Shown: positions 62,020 to 64,000 of the stretch, piece by piece | Layout: each line of letters begins with the position of its first letter | Numbering within the stretch: position 1 is the first letter of the stretch | Assembly: GCF_900099775.1 (NCBI RefSeq) | Contig: NZ_FMTM01000004.1 | Span: 186,001 to 250,000 of the forward strand | DNA: 64,000 nucleotides | DNA from: Rhizobium mongolense subsp. loessense | GTDB taxonomy: Bacteria; Pseudomonadota; Alphaproteobacteria; Rhizobiales; Rhizobiaceae | Direction: 5' to 3' | The notes under the pieces: model-generated | What the model was told of the DNA's origin: nothing | The model's database searches: none | What the model saw: the letters and a program-made list of their open reading frames with translations, nothing else | Translations under genes and position numbers: made by a program

Positions 62020-62199
62020 CTAACGAGGCAGCACACTCGAGGTTCCCACGTATCCTCCCTGAAGTAATCGGAGATCGCGTGGCAAGGCCCGAAAGGTCCA
62101 GATCATAGCCAGCGCCGTCCCGAACGATGCGATCAGCAGGTGGTCCGAAGGGCCGGCGGCGGCAGACCGCGACGTCGGATATTCCCCAATCTTCGGCAT
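62020..62199 (-). CDS. Small hypothetical membrane protein
   Basis: A possible 59-residue protein beginning MPKIGEYPTSRSAAAGPSDH, with GAGG five bases before the ATG at 62199. One hydrophobic helix (LLIASFGTALAMIWTF) is followed by a basic RALPRDLRLL stretch, the layout of a single-pass inner-membrane peptide. It lies just upstream of the small exported protein on the same strand. No family is recognised, and it could be a chance frame. Confidence 0.4.
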   Translation of the reverse strand: MPKIGEYPTSRSAAAGPSDHLLIASFGTALAMIWTFRALPRDLRLLQGGYVGTSSVLPR

Positions 62200-62485
62200 C
62201 ACGGCCTCTACCCGACAAGCGGTGCACATCGGCTTGGCGCAGAATGATATCCAGCCAGAAGGGCAGCTACCTGGGAGGCCGGCGTCATGGGCCCGCCTCC
62301 AAAGAAGGAAGAGGCAAGCCCTTGGCCGCACATGCTGCTGGATATGTTGCCTTCCAATCTGCAGCATTAACGCGGTCGGTGGCTTCAACTACCAGAGCGA
62401 TAAAAAAGTTCCTCTACCAGCAAAATTGCCGAGGACGCTGACCATCGACCCTTACTGGAGGGGCTCGCCGACAAACCTCGCCGTG
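62200..62485. other. Intergenic region without identifiable gene
   Basis: About 285 bases between two small genes. Frames on both strands are short and unlike known proteins. Probably upstream regulatory sequence of the small membrane protein and spacer. Confidence 0.35.
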
Positions 62486-62695
62486 TCAATTCACGACCGG
62501 CAGGTCTTCCTTGCGAAGGTCGTCGATGGCATCTATCGCTTCCTCGGCGGACCAACCTGCACGGAGTGCTGCGGCAACTAGGCGTACTTCGGCCTCCTGC
62601 TGAAGTTTCAGATAAAGCCCCTCGAGCGCCTCTCTTGCTGTGACGACATGTTCATCGTGGAGCGGAATGGCTGGAATTCTATCTAGCTCGGGCAT
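62486..62695 (-). CDS. Small hypothetical protein
   Basis: A 69-residue acidic protein starting MPELDRIPAIPLHDEHVV, with AGGGGAG about seven bases before the ATG at 62695; the ATG two codons earlier sits directly on that site and is less likely. The body is helical (ALEGLYLKLQQEAEVRLVAA; EEAIDAIDDLRKEDLP). Small proteins of this type occur in rhizobia without known function. The start overlaps the end of the next upstream small gene by about 17 bases, suggesting a two-gene unit. Confidence 0.65.
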   Translation of the reverse strand: MPELDRIPAIPLHDEHVVTAREALEGLYLKLQQEAEVRLVAAALRAGWSAEEAIDAIDDLRKEDLPVVN

Positions 62696-62831
62696 TTTCA
62701 TCTCCCCTGTTAACGATGGTTTTTTCTCGGGGCGTCGCCATTCGAGCTGCGCGAAGGCGTTCTTCGTCGATGATATTCTTCGCTGTCTGCGTCGTGCGCT
62801 CGGCACGGTCCATGCGTTCTTGCTGGAGCAC
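62679..62831 (-). CDS. Very small charged hypothetical protein
   Basis: A proposed 50-residue basic protein. The GTG start at 62831 has AAGGA six bases upstream; an ATG at 62813 (MDRAERTTQTAKNIIDEERL) is the alternative. The sequence is helical and Arg-rich (EERLRAARMATPREKT), resembling short orphan proteins common in Rhizobiaceae. It overlaps the downstream 69-residue gene. Evidence is limited to the ribosome binding site, composition and the overlap. Confidence 0.5.
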   Translation of the reverse strand: MLQQERMDRAERTTQTAKNIIDEERLRAARMATPREKTIVNRGDENARAR

Positions 62832-63148
62832 TTGCCATCCTTTCGGTGTTGATGCGCCCGGACTGCAGCTAGCGTTTGCGCTCGATGCGTCAACCCCGAG
62901 TGTCAGCAGAGGAACGACCAAGTGCGGGTCTGGGGTAACAGCTACCCAAGTTGTCAGGCCCCAATCAACAAACCGACAGTGCGCCGCATTGCAGCTCGTC
63001 GGTTCCCGGGCCATGAACATTGACCGCCCGCAAAAAAAGAACACTGCCGACATATTCATGCGTGCCCGCGAGAGAAACGACGTCGATGCGCAGAGGAACC
63101 GCAACGCTTCCCGGCCGTTTATGGGAACGATCAGCGTGGAGGTAGCAA
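62832..63148. other. Intergenic region upstream of the iron-permease-like genes
   Basis: About 315 bases between divergent genes. It presumably holds the promoter of the iron-permease-like pair. Both strands have open but unrecognisable frames; no repeat or RNA was noted. Confidence 0.4.
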
Positions 63149-63559
63149 ATGGCGTCCAGGTTCTTTTCCAAGTTCGCAACAGGAGTGGCCGACCTTTCCG
63201 GCCGACCGGGGACCTTCATTCTTGCAGTATCTTTAGTTCTGATTTGGGCGATGTCCGGCCCGTTCTTCAACTTCTCGGAGACGTGGCAGCTCGTCATCAA
63301 CACATCCACCACCATAATCACTTTCCTGATGGTCTTCGTCCTGCAGAACTCGCAAAATCGCGACGGGAAAGCTCTTCAGGCGAAGCTCGATGAACTCATC
63401 TTGACATCCCAGGCACAGAATAAATTCGTCGGAATTGAAAAACTTGGCGAGAACGAGCTTCGAGCAATGAGCAAGATGCTGGCGGAAAAAGCCGAGTGCG
63501 TCGATCGGAAGGCGGAGGAGAAGACGGCAGTTCAGCAGGACACTCCGGGCGTCGACTGA
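63149..63559 (+). CDS. Low-affinity iron permease family protein (first of tandem pair)
   Basis: A 136-residue membrane protein with two hydrophobic segments (about residues 22-40 and 47-66). The family signature is FVLQNSQNRDGKALQAKLDE, close to the HTQNRDTKAIQLKLDEL pattern of PF04120. A hydrophilic tail follows (GIEKLGENELRAMSKMLAEK). GGAGG precedes the ATG at 63149. Bacterial members are named after a yeast low-affinity Fe transporter, but iron transport is not well established for them. A related gene follows 23 bases downstream. Confidence 0.85.
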   Translation: MASRFFSKFATGVADLSGRPGTFILAVSLVLIWAMSGPFFNFSETWQLVINTSTTIITFLMVFVLQNSQNRDGKALQAKLDELILTSQAQNKFVGIEKLGENELRAMSKMLAEKAECVDRKAEEKTAVQQDTPGVD

Positions 63560-63582
63560 CCAGCGTGGTGAGGAAAGCGCTC

Positions 63583-64000
63583 ATGCGCACCCCAGTAGCC
63601 TATCAGCTCGTTGGTCGCCTGTCGGATCACTGCGCACGTATCGTCGGAAGCAGGCTTGCCCTGATGGGGGTTGCCGCAGTCATCGCAGTCTGGGTCATGT
63701 TCGGTTTGGCGACGGGTCCAACCAAGCAATGGCTAATGGCCACAAACATGCTGGGAACGCTGGCAACCTGCCTCATCCTCGTTCTTCTCCAGCATTCCCA
63801 GAACCGGGACATGCGGGCGCTTCAGACCAAACTCGAAGAACTCATCAGGTCGAGTGGCGCGCCAAACCACATGATTGGTGTGGAACGCTGGAAAGGGACG
63901 AGGACGCTCCGGTTGTGGGAGGGTGATCCTGGTCGCGGCCCGCAGACGAACCGCGCCAGAACGACGACGGCCGCTGCGAGCAAAGTACTTGGCAAGCTAG
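63583..64000 (+). CDS. Low-affinity iron permease family protein (second copy, runs off window)
   Basis: The frame opens at ATG 63583 after GAGGAAAG and stays open to the right edge. It has two membrane segments (LALMGVAAVIAVWVMFGLAT; MLGTLATCLILVLL) and the family signature LLQHSQNRDMRALQTKLEEL. It is about 40% similar by eye to the preceding gene, indicating duplication. After HMIGVE (residue ~101) the sequence becomes basic and unlike the family. The alternative frame reads LERDEDAPVVGG and stops at 63926, so a frameshift near 63885 is possible. Confidence 0.75.
   Translation, partial: MRTPVAYQLVGRLSDHCARIVGSRLALMGVAAVIAVWVMFGLATGPTKQWLMATNMLGTLATCLILVLLQHSQNRDMRALQTKLEELIRSSGAPNHMIGVERWKGTRTLRLWEGDPGRGPQTNRARTTTAAASKVLGKL

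Overview
The window reads as an accessory region (megaplasmid, chromid or island) of a Rhizobium/Agrobacterium-type alphaproteobacterium. The base composition is GC-rich, most starts have strong GGAGG-type ribosome binding sites, solute-uptake operons are packed closely, many genes overlap by ATGA, and several families are typical of the Rhizobiaceae (apionate enzymes, the fused carnitine dehydrogenase/thioesterase, DUF1127, low-affinity iron permeases). No rRNA, tRNA, CRISPR array, replication or conjugation gene was seen.

Region 1 (1-17,892): a D-apiose/D-apionate catabolic locus on the minus strand, with a divergent GntR regulator at its head. It encodes a ribose-type ABC importer, a D-apiose dehydrogenase, a D-apionate lactonase, an oxidoisomerase, a DUF1537 kinase and a RuBisCO-like protein. 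A two-subunit dihydroxyacetone-type kinase, a second (CUT1) sugar importer and a glycosidase of the apiosidase-like class follow. One 14-bp operator-like motif precedes three of the transcription units.

Region 2 (17,911-36,751): small hydrolases and an Lrp regulator, then a long minus-strand operon: CocE-type hydrolase, dipeptide-type ABC importer, enoyl-CoA hydratase, ADP-forming acyl-CoA ligase, acyl-CoA dehydrogenase, a fused carnitine dehydrogenase-thioesterase and a beta-keto acid cleavage enzyme. A divergent GlxA/AraC regulator sits at its head. Together they fit gamma-butyrobetaine/carnitine breakdown to glycine betaine. A LysR regulator and an EamA exporter follow.

Region 3 (36,987-46,956): a TRAP transporter with an acylphosphatase, then a compact locus of XRE regulator, SARP/TPR regulator, a 72-residue small protein, YcaO, TfuA and an 85-residue small protein. 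This is a candidate uncharacterised RiPP (modified peptide) locus and the most novel part of the window.

Region 4 (47,296-56,390): a DapA-like/GntR/CUT1-ABC/PfkB operon with a perfect palindrome upstream, two back-to-back gene remnants (DUF1127 and LysR), and an epimerase plus glycosyltransferase pair.

Region 5 (56,391-64,000): a lone receiver-domain protein, a 1-kb gene-free stretch with a terminator, a long inverted repeat and a candidate sRNA, a cupin/tautomerase/SDR/LysR group, an IS1182-type transposase remnant, several small proteins and two tandem low-affinity iron permease-like genes, the last cut by the window edge.
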